A DNA stretch of 64,000 nucleotides from Plantago major (lineage: Eukaryota; Streptophyta; Magnoliopsida; Lamiales; Plantaginaceae), in NCBI GenBank assembly GCA_026545765.1, contig CM048839.1:18724566-18788565 (forward strand). Direction: 5' to 3'. How positions within the stretch are numbered: position 1 is the first letter of the stretch; each line of letters opens with the position of its first letter. Made by a program: the position numbers and the translations under genes. Positions 47,774-60,504 of this stretch are shown in pieces. The notes under the pieces were generated by a model. That model did no database searches and had not been told where the DNA came from. It was given only the letters and a program-made list of their open reading frames with translations.

Positions 47774-50534
47774 GTGTTTTCCATTACAACTACTCAAAAG
47801 GAACCTGTGCCAGAACCTGTACAACAAGTTATTGATCACTTTCCTGAATTTTTTGCTGAGCCAACTGAGCTACCTCCAAGGAGAGAAATAGAGCACCAGA
47901 TTGAATTAATACCAGGAGCTGTGCCAAAGAAGCAGAATCCCTACATATATTCTCATGCTTTCAAGAATGAGATTGAAACAATTATTCAGGAAATGTTGGT
48001 AAGTAGGGTATTTCAGAACAGTACAAGTGCAATATTTGATGCACCAGTTCTCTTGGTGAAGAAAAAAGATGGCACCTGGCGCATGTGTGTTGACTACAGG
48101 TACCTTAATGAGCTTACAATTAAACATGCTTACCCCATGCCCATTATTGATGAGTTACATGATGAACTACATGGGTCAAAGGTTTTCTCTAAAATTGATC
48201 TGAGATCAGGTTATCATCAGATAAGAATGAAGGATGAGCATGTTCAATATACAGGTTTCAGGACACACCAAGGCCACTATGAATTTTTGGTGATGCCATT
48301 TGGGCTAAGTAATGCCCCAGCTACATTCCATTCATTGATGAACTCTATTTTTGCTCAATATCTGAGAAAATATGTGCTTGTTTTCTTTGATGATATTCTG
48401 ATTTATAGTGCCAATATTGAAGATCATGTGATTCTTCTGAGAACTGTGTTTGAATTATTGAAAGCTAACACTCTTTATGCTAAAATGTCAAAGTGCTCTT
48501 TTGGACAATCTTTTGTTGAATATCTTGGTCATGTGATATCTGAGAAGGGAGTAGCAACAGATGCAGAGAAGATCAAATGCATTGTGAACTGGCCTAATCC
48601 AAAGACACTTAAAGAGCTGAGAGGTATCCTAGGTCTCACAGGCTATTACAGGAAGTTTATCAAAGGTTATGCATTGATCTGCAAACCTCTTTATGAACTG
48701 CTCAAGAAAGATGCATTCAAGTGGAGTGATACAGCTGAGGAAGCATTTCAGAAACTAAAACATATCATGACTACTGCTCCTGTACTAACTTTGCCTGATT
48801 TCTCTAAACCATTACTATAGAAACAGATGATTGTAGTTATGGACTTTGAGCTGTACTTACTCAAGGAAATGGTCCTATAGCATATGATGTGTCAAATCAG
48901 AGTTTTAAATTTGTTTACTTAGCCAAGAGTTAATTCTCAACACTACGAAAACTTGTAGTGCAGTGAAGTTAACCCCGAGGTCGGTCTTGAAGGACTTAAC
49001 TAGGCTTAGTTTGGGTTTACGAATATAAGAAACAATTAATAATGAAAATAGTAAATGGTTGTTTGCTTCGGCAGCAAAATGATTAACTATGTGAAATTAA
49101 ACTAATATGCAGACTAACTAGAAAACAGATTTAAACTTAACGAGATTGATATGAATGAGGAGAATTATGGTGTGGTGACTTGAAGACAAGCTAGCTAGCA
49201 GGAAACATGCGATTGTAACGATATCGATTTACTTAAGTTGTCAATTACTTGGTTCTAGAAAACATATAGCATTAGTGGATGCGTCAATTCCACTAAGCTA
49301 CAATTAATTAAGCTAATTCAGATATTACTGTTTGCAACTAACTGATAGATAAAGCAAGACGAAAACGTTTTGTTATAAATGAACAAATGCTTAATCTATG
49401 ATGATTTTGACGCACATCAAATAGAATATATGATACATATGATTAATCTAAAAAACTCAAAGTAAATTGCATCTTATGTATATAATCACATGAACCCTAG
49501 CTAGCATGCATTGAATTCGTCACCACCCCATAATCAGGGTGTATAGCTACTCATGACATGCGAAGACATAATCAATATCGTAAATAAACAAGCAATAAAC
49601 ATAATCTAATACTAAAATCAAAGATTCGAATGGTGATACAATTGTTACCCTTCGTGTCACGAACCCTAGATAAGAATTGAAGAACCTGAATCGAATCGGT
49701 AGAAAAGTATGTAGATAACGCTCCCAATCAATTGACAATCATCGGATTACAAGATGAAAATCGGTTCAATTACCTAAAATCGGTAATTGCCCTTGGAAAA
49801 GGTTCTAGGTTGAGAGCAAAAGTATGTAAAACTTGACAATAGATGATAATGAAACTAATTATGTCTTGTTCTAACTAATAGAAAGTAGAAAAAACTAAGT
49901 CTGGGCGAATTAGGACTCCAAACGCAGAAAATCGGGAAAACTAAGCAAACTGGCGTCGCCAGTTCTTCCTGGAATGACTGTTTTGCCCTTTTGACTCCTT
50001 TTGACTCCAATTCTTGGTATTTTGGACTTCCCGCTCCACTTCCAGCATCTATACGAGGCATTAGAACTCCATATCTTGTAGATGCATGTAAAATACACCA
50101 TTTTGCCTTCAATTAGCGCGATTTAGCCAAATACCTACAAAACACAAAAAGAACAAAACAAGTAAAAATACTCTAGGAAAATTAATAAAAACTATGCTTA
50201 AGGATGACAATAAGACGGTAAAAAAGACCAAATGAGACGGTGTAAAACCGACTCATCAGCATATCTCAGTAAATCATTGGGAGTGAAGAGCCTGGCACTA
50301 TCCACTTATGAAAAAGAGTTTCTAGCTGTGCTCATGGCAGTTGAAAAATGGAAGCATGACTTGTAGGTTAGCCATTTCATCATCAAGACTGATCAACAGA
50401 GCTTAAAGCACTTACCGGAACAAAGAATCACTTCAGCACTGCAACACAAGTGGGCATCCAAGCTTCTGGGACTTGATTATGAAATTTTATACAAAAAGGG
50501 CATTGAAAATAAAGCTGCAGATGCCCTCTCTAGA
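47774..50534 (+). pseudogene. Reverse transcriptase and RNase H, split by a solo LTR
   Basis: RT (47774-48820) has DGTWRMCVDYRYLNELTIK, FSKIDLRSGYHQIRM, VMPFGLSNAPATF and the catalytic VLVFFDDILIYS (a Phe variant of YxDD), then LGHVISEKGV and LRGILGLTGYYRKFI. A frame break follows at 48818. The RNase H region is interrupted after GPIAY (48884) and resumes at 50264 with SKSLGVKSLALSTYEKEFLA and ends with KAADALSRM. Inactive. Confidence 0.92.
48885..50258. mobile_element. Solo LTR inserted in the RNase H region
   Basis: 1374 bp beginning TGATGTGTC and ending ACTCATCA (TGATG/CATCA inverted tips), flanked by the 5-bp duplication GCATA at 48880-48884 and 50259-50263. It has no internal coding region, so it is a solo LTR left by LTR-LTR recombination of an unrelated retrotransposon. 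The CCCGAGGTCGGTC stretch resembles conserved motifs of large plant LTRs; the family is not fixed. Confidence 0.85.
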
Positions 50535-52002
50535 ATGAGGCATGAAGATGATACAGATGCTTGTGAGATCAATGCCATTACTCATGTGACACCTCAGTGG
50601 ATCATGGAAGTACAAGAGAGTTACACAAATGATTCTAATGCCACTGAAATTATCAATGCAGCTGCAAAGCCTCACTATACTTATACTAATGAGCTGTTGA
50701 GGTATAAAGGCAGGATTTTTATAGATGATTACAAGGAGCTTAAGGAACAAATCATAAAGCATATCCATGATTCTTCTATGGGGGGTCATTCAGGCATGGC
50801 TGGATCTTATATGAGAGCAAAATCAAGTTTTTACTGGAAGGGAATGAAACAGCAGATACATGAACATGTGAGCAAATGTGATGTGTGCAAAATGAGTAAT
50901 CATGATGGAGCAGCATACCCAGGGTTACTACAACCCCTACAGATTCCTAAGCAAGCTTGGACTCATATATCCATGGATTTTGTGGAGGGACTACCAAAAT
51001 CTGACAACAAAGATTCAATCTTGGTGGTGGTTGACATGTTTACTAAATACAGCCACTTATTTGCACTATCCCACCCTTACACTGCATCTCATATTGCAAA
51101 AATCTTAGTTGAAAACATCTATAAACTGCATGGTTTACCAACTTGCATTGTTACTGACAGAGACAAGATTTTTACAAGCAATTTCTAGAAAGAGTTTTAA
51201 AAAATCATTGGCATTGAGTTGCATTTCACAACTGCTTATCATCCTCAGTCTGATGGTCAAAACTGAGAGGGTAAACCAATGTTTAGAACAATATCTCAGG
51301 TGCATTGTAGGTGGGAAACCAAACAAGTGGCATAAGTGGTTGGCTTTAGCTGGGTTCTGGTATAATACAAACTTCCATACTGCATTGAAACTAACTCCAT
51401 TTCAAGCTCTCTATGGTGCAGTGCCTTCACATCTGCCTGCAGGTCCATTTATGGAGATCCAACATCAAGAAATAGCTCAATGGATTGAAGAGAAGAATAA
51501 ATTGGTGCAGCAACTCAAGGACAATCTACAAACAGCTCAGAATCGAATGAAGGTGTATGCAGACAAGCACAGAACTGAGAGACACTTTGAAATTGGTGAT
51601 GATGTTTACTTAAAGCTCCAGCCCTACAGACAGACATCACTAGCTTTGAGAAAGAACCTCAAACTTGCTCACAAGTATTATGGTCCTTATCAAGTAATTG
51701 AGAAGATTGGCACAGTGGCTTACAAACTAGTTCTGCCACCAACATCAAGCATCTACCCAGCTTTTCATGTGAGCTTACTCAAGAAAAAGCTCAGTGATAA
51801 ATATGTTCCATCCACTCTCTTACGAGAAGCTGATCAGAATGGGAATTTTAAGGTTTACCCTTTAAAAATTCTGAGTCGAAGAATGGTGCCAAGGAACAAC
51901 ACAGTTGTGAGACAATTGCTAGTTAAATGGGTCAATTCAAGTGAAAATGAAGCTACTTGGGAAGATTTTGATTTCATTGCTAAAACATTTCCCAGCTTTT
52001 GA
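50535..52002 (+). pseudogene. Integrase with chromodomain-like tail of the gypsy element
   Basis: The H-H-C-C zinc region includes HIHDSSMGGHSG and CDVCKMSNHDG (50755-50905). The catalytic core has ISMDFVEGLP (first Asp) and CIVTDRDKIF (second Asp). A premature stop at 51186-51188 and a single-base frameshift near 51266, at the third catalytic (Glu) block, break it. The frame 51109-52002 then carries NTNFHTALKLTPFQALYG, a GPYQVIEKIG segment, and LLVKWVNSSENEATWEDFDF, a chromodomain-like ending that suggests a chromovirus. Confidence 0.9.
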
Positions 52003-52023
52003 TTCGTATGGAGACGAATCGAG

Positions 52024-52038
52024 TCAAGGAGAGGGGAA
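52024..52038 (+). promoter_or_regulatory. Polypurine tract of the gypsy element
   Basis: TCAAGGAGAGGGGAA lies immediately before the 3' LTR, as expected for the plus-strand primer. Confidence 0.8.
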
Positions 52039-52578
52039 TGTAGTGATCCCAGCTATCCAGAAAAAGACGAAGATTACAATCAAACCATTGAAGATAAACA
52101 GAGAAGATTTGTCTGTGATTGTAACAGAAAATCAACTATCAGTTAATCCGCCAACTCCAGATCGCGAACCAACCATCTCAAGCTCGAAAGCGGCTTCTAC
52201 AGACGAGAGTCCAAGTCGTGAGTAGTCAGAAAAAGTTAGAACGGCACCGTTTTGACAATGATAAGATACCGTTGATCTGCAACGGATCTTTTTAATCCAA
52301 CGGTGGCTGAATCTCAGTACTATTTTCGAATAATCTGGTGGAAGGATGATGCGACACTAATTCCCATCAGATCATTCTCTGCCATTAGATCAGTTCCGTA
52401 CGCTTTTCTAGCCGTTTGTGGCATCTTCTAGCTATAAATTGTATCCGCAGTTCTTATTTGTTCTTCAGATAATGAGAATTGTTCTAGTTTTAGTTTAACC
52501 CTCTTGTTCATCTCCATTGTTGCTCTTTAGTAGTCTTGTTTATTGTTCATATTGTCAAGATTGCTAGGGGACGCAACA
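52039..52578 (+). repeat. 3' LTR of the gypsy element
   Basis: 540 bp, ending GGGACGCAACA. It has about 13 extra bases (AAACAGAGAAGAT-type) near 52095 compared with the 5' LTR and lacks the latter's 47-bp segment. Confidence 0.95.
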
Positions 52579-52967
52579 GATACATGGCATAGGAAGTTTG
52601 GATTGAACAATTCACTGATGAATCGGAGCTGATTTGTTAGCAATACGGAAAATTAGGGTTTACCATTGAATTTGAAAGAACGACAAATCCGTTCACCATG
52701 GATGGAAGAGAAAAATGTAGCAGATGGAGAATTAGGTTTAGTTCTGTTTGCTTCTTGTTATATCATTTGTGTTTTGCAAAGAAGTCCTTAAAGGTCTTTG
52801 TAATTATAAGAAAGGCTCCGAATTTTGATAATAGAGAGGAAGAACTCTCCCTCACATTTGCTCCTTGAGAAATAGTTAATTGTTTTGGAATATTGTATCA
52901 ACTTAGAGGAATTAACTATTCCCTCACTTTTGCTCCTTACTTGTACTCTGATTTTTTTGTAGTGATC

Positions 52968-54289
52968 GGTTTGTTTCATAATTCTCTAACTAAGGTTAAA
53001 TTCGTTTACGAATAATTTCGATTCTTAACCCGAGTGTTTGGATTTAACATGATAGTCAAAACGAGACATTATGTTAAAAGTTTAAAACAAAAGTTACGAC
53101 TTTGCTGGTGAAAGCAGTATTTGCACATCATTTTCCCTCTTCCTGGCACCCACATGTATATATGGCAAACATGGACCTGAATCGCCTAACTAAAATGTAG
53201 ACCAATCATAGAGGACAAGGCCCAGCTTCCAAAACTATGGACTAGACATTCTACAAGGCATTTGGGCCAGTCCATCCAAATATCGCCTAGTTTCCTTAAC
53301 CTTCATTGTTCTTTCTTAAATTTATCAAAAACATTTCAAAGCAGGCATTCGGATGCATAATTTTGTTTATAGTGAATGTTTTCAAATAATTATTATAAGT
53401 TCAACATGTTCAAATTATCATAGCATTTATCTGGACAACATGAGTGATCATTAACATAATAGGTTACATTTAACACTTTGATCAAAATAAAATAACTTTT
53501 AACGATATATAGAGTGAATGCCAGTAAATTGATTGAGCCAGATGGGATCTGAAAAATTACTCTAAATATTTTTGGAGTCACTTTGTAAGTATCCAGTCAA
53601 ATTATCTAGTCGCTTTGTTACACATAAGGAAATGACCTTGGATTTGTACATGTTCAATCCAGTAAGATCCAATAAAAACCTTTGATTTGTGTTCAATTCA
53701 ATGACATCCAACAAGACAAGGAAAAGTTATAGTCGAAAACTAAATTTACCCATAAATCACGAAAAAGATCAAGTAAAATCAAATGAAACAAAAAAATGTC
53801 AAATATAAAGTGTTAGTTGAAGAAACACATGACTTTAGCTGTATAAATACACTGAAAAAGTACATAAAATTAGTTGATACTTAATTTTAATAAAAGTTTC
53901 CAACTAGTTAACTCTCTGCGTTGACTCTAAAAATGATTTTGAGATTGATCCAAATTCAGCTCCATTTGGGAGCAAATACATATCCATAAATTTGATAGAC
54001 CAATGTCACCAATCGGTCCAATCCAATACTTTAATTGAACCCAGCCCAATTGGTTGCCTACCAGATAAAAGGTCAAAATTTCCCGTTTCCATTTTTATTA
54101 TTATTATTATCCTAAAAAAGAAAGAAGATTCATCAAAATCCAATTCCACGCATCCCAACGAAGTCCATCGTCTTCCTTAACTACCAAAATCCCACAAAAA
54201 AAACAGACTCAGCACAGCACGCCACGCCAAGGCTCTGATCACACCATTTCCAATCACGATCACCTCAAATTTCGCAATACAGTACAGAA
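52968..54289. other. Intergenic region and PMDH promoter side
   Basis: No gene in 52968-54150. The last 100-150 bases before 54290 are presumably promoter and leader of the malate dehydrogenase gene; no clear TATA box was found. A (TTA)n run lies at about 54096-54110. Confidence 0.4.
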
Positions 54290-57200
54290 ATGGAGAAGCA
54301 AGGAGATGTTAATCAACGCATCGCGCGAATTTCAGCTCACCTCAACCCCCTCCCTAACCGCTCCGAGGTATTCATTTCAATTACTCTTCGATTTGCGATT
54401 TGCGAAAACAAATTTGCTACTGATTTTCATGCTTACTGATTTGTTGTGTACAAAAAGGTTGATCGGAGTTTATGGCGGTCGGATTGCCGAGCCAAAGGCG
54501 CTTCGCCGGGATTCAAGGTGGCGATATTGGGAGCAGCTGGAGGAATAGGGCAGCCATTGGCTATGCTCATGAAGACGAACCCGATGGTTTCGGTGCTTCA
54601 TCTCTATGATGTTGTCAACACCCCTGGTGTCACGGCTGATATCAGTCACATGGATACTGGTGCTGTGGTACTTTCATTTTCTCTATCCTTCATTTATTAA
54701 TACGTTTTTACACTCTTAGGGATGTAGATTGTGTTTGCTTCTACTATATAGTAGTTGATGTAGTTGCTATTGCGAAATTAGCTATGTATAATTCGATGAA
54801 CTGGCGAGCGTTGAAGCTATTCTATACATTGTGCAGTTTGTTCACTGTCGTCTGATTCGCATTTGCCTTTTGTTATGGTAATTTTGGTTGGTAGTTTAGG
54901 TGGTTGTATTGTTGGTGCTGGTATTTCCCAAATTGTACTGGTGTATGGAGATGAAATTAAGAGATTGGGGACGCATGTTGAATTCCAGGTTTACTGATAG
55001 CGCTTGGCTGTATGTGTTTGCCTGCAGCGCACGACTGACAGTTATTTGTATGCATGCAAATAAGCTCTAATTTAACTGCCATTCCTGATGGGAGCAAGTT
55101 TTTGTACGTTTAATGGGGCTTGTAGATGGTTCTCAGGCTTGTGATTAGGCTCTACCTTAAAGAAAAGAGCTCAATTCTGATGTAATTACTGAAGATGAGG
55201 AAGAGGGTGATGATGTGTTCTATGAGAACAATTTATGAAGATGGCTTGGATCTTTATTCAGAAGATGAGGGATGTTATTTGATCTATTAATTCTATATGA
55301 TAGCTTTAGTAGCTTCAAAACTTTTGTAATGTCACTAGTCAGTAGTCACTATCCCTGCATTTTAATGCCACTGGTCATTGCAGTAATGATTTATTTCCAT
55401 ATAATTTATTTAAAAAAAGTGGTATATAAGCCTTTTTATATGCATGTGCGTATTATTATTTTAAATAGGTCTCAATGCGATGTGGAATCGACCCTAGGCG
55501 TGTTTGAGTGTATGTCAGCTATGAGCTATTAATAACTGGTTGCAGAGGAGTAGGACATACAGTATTCCATTTGCGTTATTTATATTTTAGAGTGCTATGG
55601 AGAGAACATTCATAAAAAACCGTATACACGGCATGTTCAATTGTGGCAGTTTTTAGTATGCCGTAAGTGGCCTTTATAGTCTTTCCAGGAGTGGTAACTC
55701 ATGAAATCACTGAGTTACTTATAATAATAGGAATGTAATTGAAGTTCTACGTTTTGTGTTATGTTCTTTAAACTGTAGATAAGTGAAGTTGTTATACTGG
55801 AGATGCTAGGTTTTAATAGATGGTCCACAGTGTGATCTACATTTCATGTTTTAGCTACTCATGCTAATTAAGAGGCCATAACTTTTATATTATCCTTACT
55901 GGAAACAGTCATAGATATGAGATGTTATTGCAAATTATAAAGAACATATTCTAGTGTGAACACCAGCTAGTTATTCAGTGAACCCCTCCCCCTCCCAAAG
56001 TACTTGGTAGGAAGGTAAGACATGCCACCATCCTCAACTATATAAGCAAATTACTGCTGAACTTGACTACTAGAGACTGATTACACACTTTGATATATAG
56101 GTCCGTGGCTTTCTCGGTCAGCCGCAGTTGGAGGATGCACTTACAGGAATGGACCTTTTAATAATTCCTGCTGGCGTTCCTAGGAAACCTGGAATGACAA
56201 GGGATGATCTTTTCAACATCAATGCAGGAATAGTTAAGAATCTTTGTGAAGGAATTGCCAAATGCTGTCCTAAGGCCATTGTCAACTTAATTAGTAATCC
56301 TGTTAACTCCACAGTTCCAATTGCAGCAGAAGTATTTAAGAAGGCTGGCACCTTTGATCCAAAGCGACTTATGGGAGTAACAATGCTTGATGTAGTCAGA
56401 GCTAATACATTTGTGGTAAGGAAGCTTCCTTTAGCTGACTATATTTCCTGTCACCATGTGTAGTATTCTACTTCGGTCAGATGTTATCGTTTTGCTCTTA
56501 CTCTCACATTCTGCATACGCCTAATTGTAAGTAGTTTAGTATTATTGTTTTGCTCAACTGATGTCATTTCTATGCTAATGTGACAGTTGAATATATTAAC
56601 ATTAATGCTGAGTCACCTTCAAATATTACTCATTTTGAGCACAGTTAGAAATGAGAAGTAAGAGAACATTGATTTTGTAAAGGCTGCAGTACTAATTTAG
56701 TCATGTATATAAACACACATTGAGGCAATATCACCTGTTGTACTATTCCAAGCAACTTTTCATCAAGAATCATATACTTAGGACTTGTTTCTGTCTTATG
56801 TGTTATGAGTTATGACTGATGCACCATATTTAATTTTCTTTTCAAATGAAGGCTGAAGTTTTGGGATTAGATCCACGGGAAGTTGATGTTCCAGTCGTAG
56901 GAGGTCATGCTGGTGTGACAATTTTACCTCTTCTCTCCCAGGTTAATATAATAACATAAGTTCAGATGAAAATGCATGCTTCTTTGCATCACTAAGTTTC
57001 AGTTTTCTGTGGTCTAGGTTAAACCTCCTTGTTCTTTCACCAAAGAAGAGATTGAGTACCTGACATCTCGAATCCAGAATGGTGGGACTGAAGTTGTTGA
57101 GGTAGGTTTGCCTCTTGCTCAACGTTAATAGTTCAATTATTGAATGACCCACAAATGATCTACAGACAGTGCTCTCCTTTTGGGCTGAAGCTCCTATACG

Positions 57201-58314
57201 CCATTGCATAATTTATGTGTTTTTGTGTTATTTAATGTCGATGATTACTTGCACTTATCTCCAGATAACTACTTGAGCTTATGCTTTTGTTCATGCCTTG
57301 GCATAACCCTTTTCTCTGAGACAACACCTAACTAAAAGTGATTATTTATCTTGCAGGCCAAAGCCGGTGCTGGTTCAGCAACTCTTTCTATGGTAAGTTG
57401 CTATTTCTGTGTCGGTACCTTCTCTTTATCTTAGGATATAACTTGCTACTTGCCCCATGAACATCCGGCATAAATCATATACCTTTTTTTAACAAATGCT
57501 GCAGGCATATGCAGCAGTCAAATTCGCTGACGCTTGCTTACGAGGATTAAAGGGTGATGCTGGTGTCGTGGAATGTGCATTCGTGGCGTCTCAGGCATGT
57601 TTAATGCTCCCTATTTGCAGGATACGGGCTACAAGTCATATTTTTTACAATCGGAGATAAAATTTTAGGGGGTCGAAATATATATTCCTTAAACAATGAG
57701 CAAAAATAAGACAAACAGAAAACAGAATGGACTTTAAAAAGGGTCGAACAATGCTACGTACCAGCTGTTCAACTGCTACCCTGACCATTGAGACATACAG
57801 GAGATTAGTAACTCTCACTGCTCATACATTATATAAGTACAAGGGGGTCAGTTGACACTGCTCGACCCCCTTGGATCTGCCACTGGTACTAGGGATATTT
57901 GTTATAGAGTAGGGTGAGAGATGTTTGATATTTCATCAAACTCGGGTTGTCCAGCGAACATCAAGTAGCATATGCTTTTATTCTTGGATTATCATTAACT
58001 AGTGGAGTTTTGTATCTCTCAGGTCACTGAACTTCCATTTTTTGCATCGAAAGTTCGGTTAGGCCGTAATGGTGTTGAGGAAATCTATCCACTTGGTCCC
58101 CTAAATGAGTATGAAAGGTGAGCCAATATATGCTTTATATACATACCTCACAGCCCAGGTCCGGTTGATATAGTTTGAACATCCTGAAGTATGCATCTAG
58201 TTATCATTGTAGAATAACTTTTTGATTTGTTATTATGTTAGGGTTGGTTTGGGGAAAGCAAAGAGAGAGCTAGGCGGAAGCATCGAGAAGGGTGTCTCCT
58301 TTGCAAGGAAATGA
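54290..58314 (+). CDS. PMDH: Peroxisomal (glyoxysomal) NAD-dependent malate dehydrogenase, nine exons
   Basis: Converts malate and oxaloacetate with NAD(H) in peroxisomes, supporting fatty-acid beta-oxidation and photorespiration by redox shuttling. Exons: 54290-54367, 54458-54667, 56101-56415, 56852-56941, 57018-57101, 57357-57392, 57505-57594, 58023-58117 and 58242-58314, giving 356 residues, the family length. Residues 10-18, RIARISAHL, form a PTS2 import signal. The NAD loop is GAAGGIG (51-57). Substrate and catalytic residues are visible: R124 and R130 in [12 protein letters not shown]193 and R196 in DVVRANTF, and H220 in [10 protein letters not shown]. The protein ends SFARK. Seven introns are GT-AG; intron 7 has a GC donor (CTCAG|GCATGT). 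Intron 2 is long (1433 bp). The second-exon acceptor (CAAAAAG) is weak. No damage seen; very likely functional. Confidence 0.96.
57655..57900. repeat. Possible short TE insertion in PMDH intron 7
   Basis: TTTTAGGGGGTCGAAATATA at one side and the related inverse GCTCGACCCCCTTGG at the other give inverted tips about 200 bp apart. This looks like a small TIR element, but the TSD is not clear. Confidence 0.4.
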
Positions 58315-58384
58315 GAATCGAAGCAGCAGGGAATTTGTTCCATCGTAAGTCATTGATCAAAATATTTAATTATAGCCTTATAGG

Positions 58385-58390
58385 AATAAA
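58385..58390 (+). terminator. Candidate poly(A) signal of PMDH
   Basis: AATAAA about 70 bases after the stop codon. Chosen by position only. Confidence 0.4.
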
Positions 58391-60501
58391 CTCAAGTGTT
58401 TGTTGTTGTTGTTGTACCTTAAACTGGGCTTGACTGAGATAGGCAAGTTTAAATACCTTTCTCTGATGCACCTGTTTTTTAGAAAATAAAGTAGATAGAA
58501 CTTCGAAGAGATAATCCATGTTAATAAATCCTCGGTTGTTCTTTCGTTTTGTATGTCAACTCCAGGTTTTACGTTCGCATGCATTAGATGATTTTCAGGA
58601 ATTCAGTAACTCCAAGTATTTTATTTGAACTGATCCGTGGAAAGGCCAAAATGTTTCAATTATATTCTCTTGAGTAGAAAGTTAGATCAGAATCTGCATA
58701 TTCTTTAGCTTGAGAAGTAGAAGGGCATAGACTACTGGACTTTGGAAAAATTGGTCACATTAGAAATTGGGAAAATTGGTGACATAGACCAATTTTGCAC
58801 CCAAGTTTGCAAAAGGCCTGAATGTTTTTACTTTTCAAATAAAAGTCAAATCTTCTTCAACTATATGTTAGAGTCGTATGTCTGATCATTGTATTAGTAG
58901 AGTTAAATGTCTGATCAGAATGTATTGGCGGTCGTATGTCTGAACATTGTATTAGTAGAGTTAAATAATACAATTCGACTGTATTGGCAGAGTCATATAA
59001 TACAGTCGGACTGTGTAAAAATGCTTGGACTTTTTATGAATAAAAGTGTTTGGTTGGTCTCTCCTTGTTCTCTACCCGAAGAAATTTCCCTTTGGGCCAT
59101 ATATAGAATAGTAGTAACAGCACCCATTTCCAGCAGTAAAAATTAAAGCCCAAAACATATCATCATGAAGTATTAGGAAAACGTGTTTGGAGCTATTGAT
59201 ATTTCTGTCGTTTGGCATTAGTACGGTCTGTATCTTACTGGAGAAATCTGTGGTTGAGTAGTGGGTAGCAAGTGAAAGAGACAAAGCAAGTAAAAACGAA
59301 AAGCAAATCCAAAGTAATGTAGCATAAATCTTGGCCCCTACAGTAAAGCCAGCCATTTAATTTATTTTCTTCCTACATAATAATTATAGGCTTTTTTACG
59401 GATCAATAATTATACATCAATTCTGATAGTATCTGATTACATTGTCTATTTGCTTACCTGCTGGACATGCAATCATCATATGATTTAATATCTATCTGAT
59501 CCATTGCACCTCTCACCTTCACTTTCTCATTTAATCATGCATATTGCCAGCCCCCACCCCTTGTTTGTTGCAACGCTCCACTATTTATGCTACTACCGTT
59601 GAATATTCTTCTGTGTACTTACAAATTTACTTACTTCGTCTCGAAACAAGGTTCCCGTTTTGCCATTTAATCATGCGTAGTGGTTGTCCTTTATTGGAAG
59701 TTACTGGTGTTAACGGAACCTTGTCCTGGGACTGATGAGGTGCTAATTACTAGTATATGTTGTCTGCATTTGTTTATATGCTTCTCTGGAATGTTTTCTA
59801 ACTTTAGGATTCCCGTAAATTGTTATAAACCAGTAAAATTATTCATAAATGTATTTTTACTACCCGCATGCAACTGGTTCGGTCTGAATATCACAAGAAT
59901 GTACTAGTCGATAGAATTCCATTTCATCATATTCGAACTCAGGTGTAGTCGATAGAATGCCACTTCATCTAATCTTAGTTGTGTTCTATTTTGAGATTGA
60001 TACCCAACTCTAATTTGAAGGCACAATTATTAGTAGGAATTTGAATGTCCGTGCGAATTTCGACTGTAGTAGAGTTCTCATCTAATTTTTCGGAAGTGTG
60101 GTCGTTCAAAAGCAAAACATGCATTGCACACTTTACTTTTTACTTTTTTACCTTCTTTTTTTTGCATTATTGGAACCTTGGTGGATATATCAATGATTTT
60201 CACTTTCTATCTTTATTGTTAATAAAAACCTTAACCAAGTACAATCATCATACTGTGATCAATCCCCTGTGAACCTATTTTGTCCAAAAGCTTTAGAGAA
60301 TCTACCACTAGGGTAAACTAGAAGCATAATTCATTCCTTATTTCCTTTTGTGTCGGTAGATTAGGCGAGATTAATCTAGTATTTTAGTTCCATTAATCCA
60401 AAACCGAACATTTAGGATAGGTAATTGCATGCTGACTGCTACTGCCAGTGAGATTCTTGCAACCACCCGGCCCATTGGATTGGACTGTTTTGATAATTGA
60501 G
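58391..60501. other. Intergenic region downstream of PMDH
   Basis: No gene found. It includes a two-unit tandem repeat at 58873-58991 (58-59-bp step, GTCGTATGTCTGANCATTG) and a short direct repeat, TAGTCGATAGAATNCCA, near 59908 and 59947. Confidence 0.45.
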
Positions 60502-60504
60502 TTA

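Larger units (their letters stand above)
45444..52578 (+). mobile_element. Ty3/gypsy LTR retrotransposon (chromovirus-like), inactive
   Basis: Full-length copy with direct LTRs (45444-46017 and 52039-52578) starting TGTAGTGATCCC and ending GCAACA. A GATAC target duplication lies at 45439-45443 and 52579-52583. Domain order is gag, protease, RT, RNase H, integrase, then a chromodomain-like tail, which defines Ty3/gypsy. By eye the LTRs differ by about 19 substitutions over roughly 525 aligned bases plus two indels, so the insertion is not very recent. Coding regions contain stops and frameshifts and are cut by a solo LTR at 48885-50258. It inserted into CACTA-2 next to the captured PPC4 exon. 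Confidence 0.95.
42869..52964. mobile_element. CACTA-type element carrying a captured PPC4 fragment (CACTA-2)
   Basis: Begins CACTACCAAAAAAAAAGCAG and ends TTTTTTTGTAGTG, flanked by ATC on both sides (42866-42868 and 52965-52967). Shared subterminal motifs (CCTCACATTTG and CTCACTTTTG with their inverses GTGAGG) occur at 42950-43070 and 52848-52935, confirming that the ends belong together. The cargo is a piece of a bacterial-type PEP carboxylase gene on the minus strand, now split from its upstream side by a retrotransposon at 45444-52578. No CACTA transposase gene is present, so it is non-autonomous. Without the retrotransposon and its TSD it would be about 3 kb. Confidence 0.85.
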
